Source of the DNA: Cephalotus follicularis | Lineage: Eukaryota; Streptophyta; Magnoliopsida; Oxalidales; Cephalotaceae | Assembly (NCBI GenBank): GCA_001972305.1 | Contig: BDDD01000051.1 | Span: forward strand, 724,113 to 788,112 | Reading direction: 5' to 3' | DNA length: 64,000 nt | In this document: piece by piece, positions 1 to 10,772 of the stretch | How the letters are laid out: each line of letters opens with the position of its first letter | Numbering within the stretch: position 1 is the stretch's first letter | Translations under genes and position numbers: made by a program | Notes under the pieces: generated by a model | Databases searched by the model: none | What the model was told of the DNA's origin: nothing | Seen by the model: the letters and a program-made list of their open reading frames with translations, nothing else

Positions 1-72
1 ATGGTATAATTGAGGATTAATAAAATAACTCTTATTATTATTATTAGCCGACCCGTTATTAATCAAATTACA

Positions 73-80
73 GGTAGATG
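73..80. repeat. Target site duplication of the hAT, left
   Basis: GGTAGATG lies directly before the left TIR and is repeated exactly at 6065-6072 after the right TIR. An exact 8-bp duplication is the signature of hAT insertion and suggests the insertion is not very old. Confidence 0.95.
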
Positions 81-283
81 TAGGGTTGCAAGGGGTTCGG
101 GCCAGGCCGGACAGTGGCCCAGACCTGTTGGGACCGGAGAAAGGCGGTCTGGTTCTTGAACCGGACCACTTTTGTCACGGTCTAGGCCGGTCCGGTTCAT
201 GGAGCTAAAAAATGAGAACCGAACTGGCCCGTGAACCTTAACCATGAGTGAGACGCGCCGATTCAGGTCGGTTCGGTTCATAT

Positions 284-493
284 TCACGTTGACGTGTATG
301 TATGACGTTGACGCTAATGTCATTTGAGCTGATATGCGTCAACGCTATCTTATGAGGAATGCTTTTCATCTTGTGCGTCAACGCTATCTATTAGCGTTAA
401 CGTCATGTTTTTGCGTATACGATGACGTTAACGCCTATATCGTCTGTATCAAATGGTACACGATAAGCGTCAACGCATAAGTTAGACGTCGAC
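284..493. repeat. hAT subterminal motif array, left
   Basis: About eight or nine copies of a GCGTCAACGC / GACGTTGACG motif occur in about 210 bp (for example 304-314, 336-345, 375-384, 394-404, 467-476), in both orientations. The last, 485-493, reads GACGTCGAC. The array ends about 15 bp before the TATA box of the accessory gene. hAT transposases are known to bind subterminal repeats; binding of anything here is inferred. Confidence 0.85.
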
Positions 494-507
494 ACCTACA
501 GGTCGAG

Positions 508-514
508 TATATAA
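508..514 (+). promoter_or_regulatory. TATA box of the hAT accessory gene
   Basis: TATATAA lies about 140 bp upstream of the ATG at 651 and just downstream of the left motif array. Position and spacing suit a core promoter for the plus-strand accessory gene. This is inferred from sequence only. Confidence 0.5.
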
Positions 515-650
515 TGCTCTGTGCGTTTTCGTCGACTCTTACTTGTTTTGGCATTGAAATCCCTAGTTTCCCTCTCTCTGCTTTCTCTAAAATCCGATCC
601 CTAAACCTAAAAATCTTGAATCTTTTCCATTCAAAACCTTATCCTACATT

Positions 651-1823
651 ATGCCGAAGCCCAAGCACTCATCACATGGAGGGAAGCTACCTGCTGGTCA
701 GAGATACAAGAGCTCTTATGCTAGGAGAAAAGTGCTTTGTCGAAGGACTGTTAATTTCTCCTTCACTATAGGTGATAAGTTTAATGTAGAACAATGGTTT
801 GATGTTTTAGGTTGGAAAGATTACTTTACGATTAATGCTCAATATTATATAGAATCTGTTAAAGAATTTTATAGCAATTTGAGTAATGTAGGAGATGATT
901 ACAATGATGTTTTAAAATTGATGACTAACGTTAATAGAATAGTTATCAAGTTTGATGATAAGATTCTAGGTCAGATTTTGAATGTACCTGCTGTTGGATC
1001 AAAGTTTTTTGAAACTAAGAAATGACCGGAGGATCCGGAATTAGTTTTGGAGGATTGTCTTAGGGTGTTCTACCCTAATGAGAATGTTTTTAGAGGCATG
1101 GCCAAGTCTACCAATCTCCTTGGTGCAGAGCATAGGCTGCTCCACCACATAACTGCCACTCACATTCTACCTACCTCCGGTGGGCATGAAAAAAAGAGTT
1201 ACCAAGACTTGTATATTATGTGGCACGTTGTGACTGGTAAACCATTGAACCTCCCTCATTTAATCATGAAGAACATGTTAAGAGCAACTTCTAAAGTTGA
1301 AGGTGCATTTCCATACGGTATGGTAATCACCAAGATTCTCTCTCACTTTGGGATAGTGTTTGGGAATGAAGTTGCATCGAGGCTAGATGTTGGGGACATC
1401 TATAATGCCTCTTCCTTGAAGAGAATGAGATGGAAGAGATTGTTTGATTCTGAGAAAGGTGTACAATGGCTGCCCAAGGAAGGTGGAAGAAAAAGAAAAA
1501 GAGTTGAAGGTGAAGGTGATGAGGATGTTGAAGAGCAAGGAGAAGCTCAAAGAACCCTTGCACCACAGATGTAGCAAGGTCAAGCAAGTAGCAGCAGCAA
1601 GGCGTCTGCATCCATGGATGTTTTGTTGGATGAGCTGAGGAAGTTGAATATCAAGATGGATAATTTGAGAGGGGAATTTCTTGACCTCTTTGACGATCAG
1701 CATAGAAGACTTAGGAGACTGGAGAAGAAGATGATTGCCAAAGGTCTTATTGAAGCTGCTGACATCTCTTCTTCGGAAGAAGAAGAATCGGAAGAAGGAG
1801 GAGGAGATAATGTGAAGACTTGA
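651..1823 (+). pseudogene. Accessory 'putative plant transposon protein', two in-frame stops
   Basis: A single reading frame of about 390 codons runs from the ATG at 651 to a stop at 1821-1823, with no frameshift. It is interrupted only by TGA at 1023-1025 and TAG at 1572-1574. The first part (about residues 25-300) resembles the family annotated in plants as 'putative plant transposon protein domain' (PF20167, accession from memory). Typical family features are an FDDKILGQILNVPAVG-like segment, a loop with PTSGGH, and a PYGMVITKILSHFGI helix region. A basic stretch (GGRKRKRVEGE) and an acidic linker follow. A predicted coiled coil comes next (about 1614-1740, rich in L/R/D/E), then an acidic Ser/Glu tail. 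The function of the family is not established. It lies wholly inside the hAT, opposite in strand to the transposase. Both stops fit single transitions. A homologous C-terminal fragment lies inverted at 2879-3057. Confidence 0.75.
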
Positions 1824-1994
1824 TTCATACATTGCATTTTCTGTTTTTAAACATTTGGTTTATATCAGTTGTAAAACTTTTGTTTTGTATCAAATTTTCA
1901 GTTCTCTGAATGTTATATTATCATGTTACATACTTGATATTATATATGGTTATGATGAGATGTTTGTGGAATGTGTATGCCTATGTTTTTAAGA

Positions 1995-2330
1995 GTATGT
2001 ATCAAATGTTTTTAAATTGATATCATATATGCAAAGGTTATGTTTGATAGTTATGCATCAAATGTACCGGTAGACAAATATTTAACAGTTATGCATCAAA
2101 GTATGTATCAAATGAATACAATTTTATATATGTTACGCATCAAATGTTTGACGGTTATGCATGAGATGTTATATATGTTATATATGCCTATGGGTATGTT
2201 TGAATATCAAGATGGTATATATTGATATCATATGTGCATCAAATATTTGAAAGGTTATGTTTGAAAGGGGTAGAGTTAGGGTTGAAAGGTTATGCTTATG
2301 TTTGAAAGGAGTAGAGTTATGTTTGACAGT
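1995..2330. repeat. Degenerate ATGCATCAAATG-type repeats
   Basis: An AT-rich stretch downstream of the accessory gene repeats variants of TATGTATCAAATG / TTATGCATCAAATG (about 1996, 2050, 2090, 2102, 2136, 2235). A GTTATGTTTGAAAGG variant repeats at about 2250-2330. Spacing is irregular, so this is not a clean tandem array. It may be 3'-UTR or spacer of the hAT. No gene is seen in 1824-2375. Confidence 0.5.
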
Positions 2331-2375
2331 AAAAATTGCAAGTGGAAACAAGCAAAATGTGCATTCTGTCTTATT

Positions 2376-2759
2376 GGCGTCAACGACTATATCTTAGGCG
2401 TCAACGTGCTGGGCTTGAGTATGAGTTTCTGGGCTTTGGAAGATGATCTTCGTCAACGCAATTAATGATTGACGTCGACGTGCTGGGAATTTCATTATCC
2501 GCGTCAATGCCTTATGTAAGACGTCAACGCAAAAAGGTTAAACGTCAACGCCAAAAGGTGCAATTTTGGACAGTAGCTTTGGACGTTAACGTTAAGCATT
2601 TTTAGCGGCGACACTTATGATTCAAATGTCAACGCCATTTTTATACGTCAACGCAGAAGAAAGCACAATGCGGATATTGACTGGAATGTTAACGCGAAAA
2701 GTAAAAGGAGTCAACACAACTGACATCCGCGTCAACGCCATATTTACGCGTCAACGTGA
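2376..2759. repeat. hAT motif array, middle
   Basis: About fifteen copies of a GCGTCAACGC-type motif occur in 384 bp, mostly in the CGTCAACG orientation (for example 2377, 2398, 2520, 2738, 2749). The mean spacing is about 25 bp, with unrelated sequence between copies. It separates the plus-strand accessory gene from the minus-strand remnant and transposase, and is inverted relative to the right array. Confidence 0.85.
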
Positions 2760-2878
2760 ATAAAGATATGTAGCCTTTTTAAAAGCAAAATATCAATTGA
2801 ATTCAAGAATATCACAGTTTAATATTTGAACGTCAAAAAAACATCAAAAGTTAAGTACATATAACAAAAACAACCAAT

Positions 2879-3057
2879 TCTTCTTTTGATTCGTCTTCTT
2901 CAGCTGAGGAGATGTCATCAGTAGCTTCAATAATTCATTTGGCAATCAACTTCTTCTCAAGTCTCCTTTGTCTTATGTGTTGATCGTCAAAAAGGTCAAG
3001 AAACTCCTCTCGCATATTGTCCATGTTTCTGTTCATCTTCCTCGAATTCTTGGCGAT
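2879..3057 (-). pseudogene. Inverted remnant of the accessory gene 3' end
   Basis: Read on the minus strand, this stretch encodes a diverged copy of the coiled-coil C-terminus of the accessory gene at about 1614-1800. It shares the segment EFLDLFDDQH, then RRLEKK, an AKG-like end and a run of Ser/Glu codons. At least one in-frame stop is present. It lies immediately 3' of the transposase stop codon. It shows that the element once carried, or recombined with, a second copy of this gene in the transposase orientation. The homology was seen by eye, at both nucleotide and protein level. Confidence 0.75.
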
Positions 3058-3063
3058 GTAGTT

Positions 3064-3433
3064 TTATTCGTCACTACTACCGCTATCTTCGTCTATACTT
3101 TTTTGAATCCTCCTATCTTGAACGATCCAATCTTTCAAGCAAACACAAATCTCCACTGTTTCCACTTTCAACCGACCTCTTCTCTCATCTAAAATCCTAC
3201 CACCTGCAGAAAAAGCAGATTCGGATGCTACTGTGGACACATGAGCTATTAGTATATCATGTGCCATCATAGAAAGAATTGGATAAAAAGTATGTTGTTT
3301 TTGCCACCATTGTAAAAGATCTAAGGACGCTCTATCTTCTTTATTAATGAACTGAATATTAGTATTAAGGTAATGTTGTAGTTCAGTATTTGTATTAACC
3401 ATACTACTACTACTACTACTACTACTATTACTT

Positions 3434-3467
<34 letters not shown>

Positions 3468-5242
3468 CAACTCTATAAGCAATTCTATCAAAAAATTCTA
3501 TGGGATCATTACCACTACTACTAACATTTTCTTGATATTCATTTCCAACACTATATTTTTTAACATATGTATCAAATGCATCATGTAACAATTGAGTAAT
3601 CTCATTACCATCTAATTGTATTGGATTACCTTTGCTCATGCATATTTGACATTTGTTTGCAATGAATAACATACCTTGTAATTTTATTCTAGAATCCATT
3701 ATAGCATCCAAACAAAATAAAGGTAGAATTGTTTCCCAATATTTTAGAAATTTTTCTTCCATCACATCACAAATATCTATAAAATTATTTTCTACCATAT
3801 ATTTAGCAAAAACTTCACAAATTTTCCACAATTTACCAACGACTAAATTTGTAGTAATATAATAAGAACCAGAAAATAGATCAGTCAATTCTTTAAATTT
3901 TTTTAAAATTTGGGTCATAACATAACAAGTTGTCCAATCTCTATCAGATATTTCAGAATAAGAAGAATATGCAGTCATGTGCATACCTATGAATGCATTT
4001 ATTGATAATCTAAATTCATAAGCACGCAACAACATTTCATAAGTAGAATTCCACCTATGTGTCACAGCATGTACCAAATTTATATATTTCAAACCACATT
4101 CATTACAAAGTTGTTTAAATGTTTGTTTTCTTACACCCGATTGGGCTATAAAGGTAATAATACTTGTAATTTTTTGTACTTGTTCTCCAACAAAAAGTAA
4201 ACCATCTTGAACAATCAAATTAATAATATGACATACGCATCTAACATGAAATAATATACCATTTAATATGGGATCAAAAAAACCTCTTAATTGTCTAACA
4301 GCAGCATCATTATTAGTAGTATTATCAAAACTAATAGAAATTTTTTTTTCCTCAATTCCAAACTCACGAGTTGTTTCTATTATAGAGGTAGCTATATTAT
4401 GACCGGTGTGAGGATAATCCAAATTTTTAAATGCAATAATTCTTTTTTGTAATAACCAGTTTTCGTCAATATAATGTGTAGTTATACAAATAAAACTTTT
4501 TCTCGTGTTTGTGCTCCAAACATCAGACGTGAGAGAAAAAAGTAGAAATATTTGTAAAAGAAGAAATTAATTTAGCCTTGTGTTCTTCATAAATAATAAG
4601 ACAATCACTTTTAAAGGTAGTTCTTGAATATAATTTCGCCTGAGGGTTAAGTCCTTCATGTACTAGATCACGGAAAAAAACTGAGTCAACATGGAAAAAT
4701 GGTAATTCATTACCTATAATATAATAAACTAATTTTCTTCTATAATTTTAATCGGTAAATCTAAAAGTAAGTAATTTATTATCACCACTGACCTGGCTAA
4801 ATTGGAGTTGGGTTTGGCCCGAACCTTTAACACCATGTTGTTCCAAACATTTTACTAAATGCCTCTTGTAAGTTCTCGTACCACCCCCACTTGTATAAGT
4901 ATAATCCTTAGTTTTACATACCTTGCAAAAGACTCGTTTCTTCCCATTCCCGACATCTCTAATCTCCATGTGCTTCTATATGCTGGATATTTGTTTCCCC
5001 CATTTGTTAGGATCGTTCTTCTCAGATTGTAGGGATGTTCCACCGATCGCAGCATCCGATGGCGTATCTTCATCCAAGTCAAAAAATTTATCACCAGGTG
5101 GAGGACGTTGTTGCATCATGTGGGCCAATTGGTCATCGTCAGAAGGAAGTTCCACATCCGCCAAGTCGAACGCGGTGGTGGATGTAGAACCCACCTTCTC
5201 GGTCCTCCTTATTTGTTTCCTTGCTCTTGATGTTGAATCCAT
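3064..5242 (-). pseudogene. hAT transposase (BED finger, RNase H-like, dimerisation domain), broken
   Basis: The protein would cut and paste the element by TIR recognition and a DDE-type RNase H fold. The N-terminal part (5242-4748) carries an acidic leader and a BED-type zinc finger with CKVCKT and a later C/H pair. A TAG at about 4974-4976 sits where BED fingers usually have Trp. The central segment (about 4747-4423) needs a one-base shift near a T-run at about 4530-4540. From there 452 codons are open (4422-3064). They contain SFDNTTNNDA, a CHIINLIVQ motif (the family's C-x2-H region) and the hATC dimerisation region near the end (WWQKQHTFYPIL...SAFSAGGRILDERRGRL). A poly-Ser tract comes from an (ACT)n repeat. 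One nonsense codon and one frameshift make this copy non-functional. Confidence 0.9.
3402..3468. repeat. (ACT)n trinucleotide repeat
   Basis: About 22 ACT units, slightly interrupted, lie inside the transposase frame. On the coding strand they give a poly-Ser tract. The expansion stays in frame. Confidence 0.9.
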
Positions 5243-5412
5243 TATAATTGAAATATGTAATTAACTAATAATTAAAAAATAAGTAAGATGATAAATTATA
5301 AAAGTTAATACACTATAAGGCAATGTAGTACAATAAAGCTCTATAATTTTGACAAAAATTGACTTCAATGTTGATTGCTGTTGATTATTGTTGTTTTTCA
5401 GTGATTCAACCT

Positions 5413-5421
5413 TTATTTATA
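5413..5421 (-). promoter_or_regulatory. TATA box of the hAT transposase
   Basis: On the minus strand CTATAAATA lies about 170 bp upstream of the transposase ATG (5242) and about 125 bp inside the right motif array. The spacing suits a core promoter. Confidence 0.5.
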
Positions 5422-5547
5422 GCCTTCATATTGAATATAGCCGTTGGAATCATCTTCTAACCGTTGGAATCACTTTAGGAAAGTTTTGGATTTGCCAAGA
5501 ATGAAATCTCCACTAAAAACTAGTCGTTATTTTTGTCTGTTTGATTT

Positions 5548-5901
5548 GACGTCGACGCTTACTCTTAGCGTTGACGTCAATGACCTTGTGCGTTAACTCC
5601 AATGGTTCTTCGCGTTGACTTCATTAGCCGCTTTCTGATTTTTGCTTCATTCTTGTCGACGCCTTTTAATAGCGTTGACTCGAATGTCATTTGTGTTGGC
5701 TCCATTTGCCTTATGCGTTAACGTCCACAGCTACTGTCCGTTTTTTGCACCTTAGGCCTTGACGTCTAAATATTGGAGTTGACGTATTCATATTAGAGTT
5801 GACGCCAAAATTACAATTCCCAGCGCGTTGACGAGGATCATCCTGAATCAATTCATGTTGTAGCCCTCAACGTTGACGCCAATATCCTAGGCGTTGACGC
5901 C
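5548..5901. repeat. hAT subterminal motif array, right
   Basis: About fourteen copies of a GCGTTGACG-type motif occur in 354 bp, starting with GACGTCGACGC at 5548-5558 and ending with GCGTTGACGCC at about 5891-5901. Orientation is mostly opposite to the middle array. It lies upstream of the transposase TATA box and just inside the GC-rich right end. Confidence 0.85.
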
Positions 5902-6064
5902 AATATGACGGTCCGGTCGGGTTCACGATCCGGGCCGGTTCAACGGTTCCTGACACCCTGAACCGGACCGGACCACATTGCCCGGACCGGTTTAACCATG
6001 AACCTGCCACGTGGCACACGGTCGGGGCCGATTCAAGGTTTTAACCGGCCCACTTGCAACCCTA

Positions 6065-6072
6065 GGTAGATG
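6065..6072. repeat. Target site duplication of the hAT, right
   Basis: This is the exact copy of the 8-bp GGTAGATG at 73-80. It follows the right TIR, which ends ...CTTGCAACCCTA at 6064. Confidence 0.95.
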
Positions 6073-6645
6073 GCATATTTTGGGGAGGCCGTTAGAACCT
6101 CTAGAGTAAAATTTAGACATGCATCACATACATACTTATAAACTAATGGCAGGTTATGGACTTTACTATTGCAGCTTGTTTGACTCTCAAACAAGCCGCT
6201 GGTCTCATTCCTAAGTATGTTACTACAATCATTCATTCGCTCCAAACATGCATGGGTCCTGTAACATCTTCATTCTCCTCAAAATTGCTTCCACTGCAAC
6301 TCTCGCCATTTAATTACATGAACCAACTATAAACTACAGAAACCTTGAATTGAATCAAAGGGAGTTACAAGGAGGTGAAGAAGAATTATAGATACAAATT
6401 AAGAGAGAGAAAAGAGACATGCAGGTCTGAAAATTATTACAACCCACAAATAATGAAAAATAAAAACATACATTCAACACTTGAATAAAATAAGATAAAC
6501 TATATCAATCCCATAGCCATACCATCATGCATATTCAATCTCATTGAATTAACTAATAATCTTGACAAATATGCTTTTGTAAACATAGACAATTAATTAG
6601 GTTATTTAGAAAAACTCTTTTTCCGTTCTTTTATGCCAAACCATC
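6073..6645. other. No gene recognised
   Basis: This is AT-rich non-coding sequence right of the hAT. It is probably part of the retrotransposon debris whose primer-binding site is at 6950. No ORF with recognisable homology is seen. Confidence 0.5.
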
Positions 6646-6806
6646 GATGTTTTAAGAGTCGATGCTTCCTTAAGCGTCGACGCTTTCGTCGACTTATGGC
6701 ACAGTTTTATCTGCGCTTTACTACCTAAGCGTCGATGCTTTTCTCAAAAACGTCAGCACTTTAGCGCGTAAGCATCGACGCTTTTCTCAAAAGCGTCAGC
6801 GCTTAT
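6646..6806. repeat. AAGCGTCGACGCTT palindrome array
   Basis: Repeated palindromes and near-palindromes occur here: AAGCGTCGACGCTT at 6672-6685, AAGCGTCGATGCTT at about 6727-6740, AAGCATCGACGCTT at about 6770, and AAGCGTCAGCGCTT at about 6791-6804. GTCGAC is the core of the best copy. The array lies internal to a retrotransposon fragment, about 145 bp from its primer-binding site. Confidence 0.8.
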
Positions 6807-6949
6807 GCGTCTTCGTGCGATTGTTCGACAGTGGTATTGCGTAGGGAATTTGCAGTCGCAACGCATGCTTCCGTCTCACGGATTCAACCCAAACAATTCA
6901 AGTATATCATCAACAACATGTTTCTAACTATATATATGCATCAAATCCG

Positions 6950-6964
6950 TCTCTGATACCAATT
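6950..6964 (-). other. Retrotransposon primer-binding site
   Basis: The minus strand reads AATTGGTATCAGAGA directly after the LTR end. This matches the 3' end of initiator Met-tRNA (TGGTATCAGAG). It fixes the orientation: 5' LTR to the right, internal sequence to the left. Confidence 0.8.
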
Positions 6965-8698
6965 TGTTGGAACCTTATGGCGATAAAACAAATAAATATA
7001 ATCTAGATGTTTGCAACCCTAATATATATATTCCATTATCATCTCATGATCAACATGCCATATGATTCGTTTCCATGATCTTTTGAGCATATATATACAG
7101 AAAACAATAAGAAGGAGCGGACGGAATTACTCACATGTATGGAGCGGCTCCTTCCTTCTTCCTTTGGGTCTTCTTGCTTCCAAAAGCGCAGCTACTTGTT
7201 GAACGTTTGAAACGGTTCTAGCTTCAAAGTATAGAAAGCCTCCAAGGTATCCACACCAAGCTTCAATTTCCAACACCAGGTTTCTCAAACCTTCAACTCT
7301 TGATTATGTATGAGAGAGAGGAGGGAAGATGCCAAGAGAACACATAAACAACAACTCTCAATAGGAAGGGGGTGTGTTCTATATATACTTGCTGCTAGAC
7401 AATCATATTAGAACACAAACTCTTTACCTAACATGCATAGGGTTTTCTAATGCATTCAGGATTCTTCTTTAGATAGTCTTTCTTTCTTTTTTGACTTCTA
7501 CTTTCCTTAATCTCATTAAGAATAATTAATCTCATTAATTATAATTAGGAAATAATTATCCTAATTATTTTTCTCTCATAACCGCGTTAAAAATATTAGC
7601 CTGTATTGTGTGTGACCCTATGAGTTCACTATTACGCTGGCTGTAGGATTTCAATTAAATATTTATTATCACATAAAAAATATTCTCTCGAATATTTCGA
7701 ATTAAAACTCTTTTAATTATTTTCTTCCAAGATTAATTTATCAATTTAATTTCAGACATCCTACTGGTCGACATCGACATCTACCAATGTATAACGACCC
7801 CCAGGTAATATGAATTATCTCTGAACCACTATTTACAGGTATATGCATATATAGTCTTTCCATTGACAATGTTCTGATTAAATCTAGGGTACAGATTATG
7901 ACAGACCCCAATAATTTAATCTTTAGTTTTGTGACTATCTTTCATTAGCCTAAATAATATTAGAGATGCCTCTCTAATATTCAACCAATGATATCACACT
8001 CTTGATATCGTGACTAGCCTTGCCAGACGCTTAATCGCTAACGAAAATCATCATGAACATAATCTTCTTTTACTAGAAGCAATGGATTCATTGTTGCCAG
8101 TTTACATGCCTCCATACATAAGCGTACCATGTCCAACTAATGCATGTAACACTTCATATAATATGTATGTAAGCACCATCAAAATACAGCACCCTATGCA
8201 CAAGACATCTAGTGACGGCTCATATCCAAGGACCACATGCACTGTTGTAAAATTAGAATTATGTCTGACATGTACGTAAAACTCCATACAAAAATTCTAT
8301 CAACGGTCACCTTCACTGAACTCGTTAAACGAGCACCCACGTAGTTGTCATAGCATCATCCATGCGAGCGAGTGTGAGATCATTCACCTTCTGCTTACTG
8401 GTCTGACAGTACGTGCTGGTCTATCTGGATTGATCATACCCTGAGTGTCAATCCTATGACCAGAAAGATTTGAAATAAAGTATGCTGAGATTCCAACTCT
8501 CACATCATGATCTCATCATGAACTTGGTTCTCTAACTTTATTCCAGGACATTCATTTACAATTAATTAAGCATGTGTTAATGAAATGAACTCATAGCCAT
8601 TGATAAAACATAAACATCTTTATTGAATTTATAAATCGTTTATACAAGATATAGTAAATACAAGTTCATCACTGGCTCGCAGCACTTTATCTCTAACA
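6965..8698 (-). mobile_element. LTR (about 1.73 kb) of a truncated LTR retrotransposon
   Basis: The segment starts TGTTGGAACC and ends CTCTAACA on the plus strand, giving TG...CA ends, and adjoins the primer-binding site at 6950-6964. It contains no coding sequence. The interior to the left (down to about 6073) has only the palindrome array and no gag or pol, so the element is a truncated or non-autonomous copy. No partner LTR is in the window. The right boundary rests on the terminal CA and on a sequence change after 8698. Confidence 0.65.
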
Positions 8699-8739
8699 CG
8701 ATGCTAAAGTCAGTTATAGCAGAAAAGATCACAATAAGG

Positions 8740-9022
8740 TTCTTTAGAGAGAGAAATTGGTCGGCATGTGTACAGTGTTTGATTCTTATATTTATAGTGA
8801 TGATTCTTGTAACTGTCACGCTTGACTTGCGGAGATGATTATTGTACCCCTAAGAAAATGCCGAGTATCTTGCCATTTCCCTGATTTTACGCCGGAGCGT
8901 TATTGTGCGTTATCTTTTCAGATTGTAAATGCACGACTACGTGTCTGTAGCTCTGAAGGACATTTGTCTTGTTTTTTCGAAGACACGTGGTGATATTTAG
9001 GGGTAGAAATTTTTCCATATCA
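8740..9022 (-). repeat. Dispersed repeat, copy A (LTR-like)
   Basis: This segment is clearly related to 15290-15556 in the same orientation. Shared blocks include ACTACGTGTCT, TAGCTCTGAA, GAAGACACGT and the ending TTTTTCCCATAT-like. On the minus strand a TATAAATA-like box is present, as in an LTR promoter. It may be a solo LTR or LTR fragment, with boundaries uncertain. Confidence 0.6.
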
Positions 9023-10420
9023 ACTATAAATGATCTATATAAATAAAATATTAAATTTAACGAATAGATTTATATAATATAAATTATACATATGCTAATT
9101 ATCAAATAACAAATTCCTAAATGAAAAAATATGGTAAATATGTCAATTTTTTATAATATAAATTATTATTTCTCACTCTCCCATAATTGTAATTTTATGT
9201 TCTCATCCTTCTATAAATTTTTACTATCTTTCAATATATAAAAAAACAACATTTTTCTACCATATATACACTACCCATAATGGTATTGGCACAGACTTTT
9301 GTTGTTCTTTCCCGATTTTTCACACGAACCAGCAAAACAAAAACTTCACTTTCTATAACTTAGACAATGAGTTGCTCCAAATAATTGCGATAAAATAAGC
9401 AAATTTTTTTCACATTTTTAAATGACACCATTGAATATATATATATACACGGAATAACAGTTCCAAATGTTTACGTAAGTACTATTTTCGTGTTTAATAT
9501 AAAACATAAAACTATCCTTTTAATTTCTTTGAATATTTGAAAAAATCTCAATAAAATTAAATTTTCATAATTGGGCTGGTGTAAGAGTAATATGTCTTTT
9601 ATGTTAGTTTTTATTCAACTGGAGCTTATATTTGATGGTTTAATTAATTATGTATATGTACCTAAAATAAGGAACTAATATGGTTAAAACCAAATGATCG
9701 TATCATTAGCATACTTATAGTTTCTTGATTAAGCACATGTAAATCTTTCAATAGGTCGCGCCCATAATGCTAACAAAGAAAACAATAGAAAGCAAAGGAA
9801 GACATTTTTGTATACTCTTTCATAAATTAATTAGTCTTTTTTCGAATGTGGAAGGACTAAGGAGATTGGGTTTTAGTTAAGGAAATCTTTTTAATGATTG
9901 AGTTAACGAAAAAGACAGAATACAATGCTAATTTAAAAGTTAAGATATACTACTATTAATATTAGTGATGGAGTATCATAAATAGTTTTCATATATAGTA
10001 TACTCAAAAGAAAAACCAGGCATAATAAATGAGAGAATATCCAACTTGGTTACTCTCGCAATCTGGAATGCATAATTGTATCGGTTAGCATCACAGTCCA
10101 CTTTTTAGTAATTTACATATAGTAAAATGCATAAATAGTTATAGTGGTTTCATTTATTTATGTTGAAGTTAGTTACCTCATTAACAATACTACTCTTGTC
10201 TTAACTAAAGACAAGCCAAGATCTTCAACTAGGAGTAGTCAATTATTTTTTATTGGATTAGAGGAATGAAGGTAGTTTATAATTTGGAGGAAAGATATAA
10301 AAAAAAAGAAAGGAATAAATGAGAAGAAGGAATTGAAGGGAGTCCACTCCTGAAGCACAGTAGAGAGTGAAGAAAAAAAAACAGTATCAGAGGGGGAACC
10401 CCAAAGGAAAGAAGTAGTGC
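9023..10420. other. Intergenic, no gene recognised
   Basis: AT-rich spacer upstream of the MYC2-type gene with no supported ORF or TE structure. The last 200 bp are purine-rich and may be part of the gene's promoter. Confidence 0.6.
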
Positions 10421-10438
10421 CACGTAGACAAGAACGTG
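10421..10438. promoter_or_regulatory. Paired G-box-like elements upstream of MYC2
   Basis: CACGTA at 10421-10426 and AACGTG (CACGTT on the other strand) at 10433-10438 lie about 340 bp upstream of the MYC2 start. MYC2-type factors bind CACGTG and close variants, so autoregulation is possible. Neither site is a perfect G-box. Confidence 0.4.
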
Positions 10439-10517
10439 CCATAAAAAAAGACAAACAAACAAACTCAAATCTAAACGATAGTCCACTTTTGCTACTCGGT
10501 TCCGAGTGCCGATTTAA

Positions 10518-10772
10518 ATGGGCTCTCTCTCACCTCCTCCTTCGCAGAAACCGCCAAGTCTTGGAGTTTGTCAAATTCAGCTCAAATTCACTCTAAATAA
10601 AATCCTCAAACCCACCCCAGCAACACTAACCCCCCACCCTCTCTCTCATCTTTCTCTCTCTAAAAAGCACAACAACCACTACTCCAATTCTCTTCATTTC
10701 TATATAATATTTTTTTTTATTATAAGAAATAAGAACCGGAGCAGCCGGTGGGCGGTCGAGTTATGCGCATGA
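10518..10772 (+). other. Possible 84-codon upstream ORF in the MYC2 leader
   Basis: An ATG at 10518 opens an 84-codon frame that ends with TGA at 10770-10772, one base before the MYC2 ATG. The peptide is low-complexity (Pro/Ser, then His/Phe/Ile-rich) with no recognised domain. It matters only if transcription starts upstream of 10518. The pyrimidine-rich stretches at 10600-10670 look like a plant leader. Confidence 0.35.

Larger units (their letters stand above)
81..6064 (-). mobile_element. hAT transposon, complete ends, non-functional
   Basis: The element has perfect 12-bp terminal inverted repeats: TAGGGTTGCAAG at 81-92 and its complement at 6053-6064. It is flanked by a perfect 8-bp target duplication, GGTAGATG, at 73-80 and 6065-6072, the length typical of hAT elements. 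Inside are GC-rich subterminal segments (about 93-280 and 5908-6050), three CGTCAACGC-type motif arrays, a minus-strand hAT transposase pseudogene, a plus-strand second gene and an inverted remnant of that gene. The strand given is that of the transposase. Both genes carry stop codons, so this copy is probably not autonomous, although its ends look usable in trans. At 5,984 bp it is within the range of large plant hATs. The boundaries are seen directly; loss of activity is inferred. Confidence 0.95.

Noticed and set aside
1327-1832. Minus-strand open frames opposite the hAT accessory gene
   Set aside because: Low-complexity Ser/Phe/Leu translations caused by the GA-rich coding strand; shadows of the plus-strand gene.
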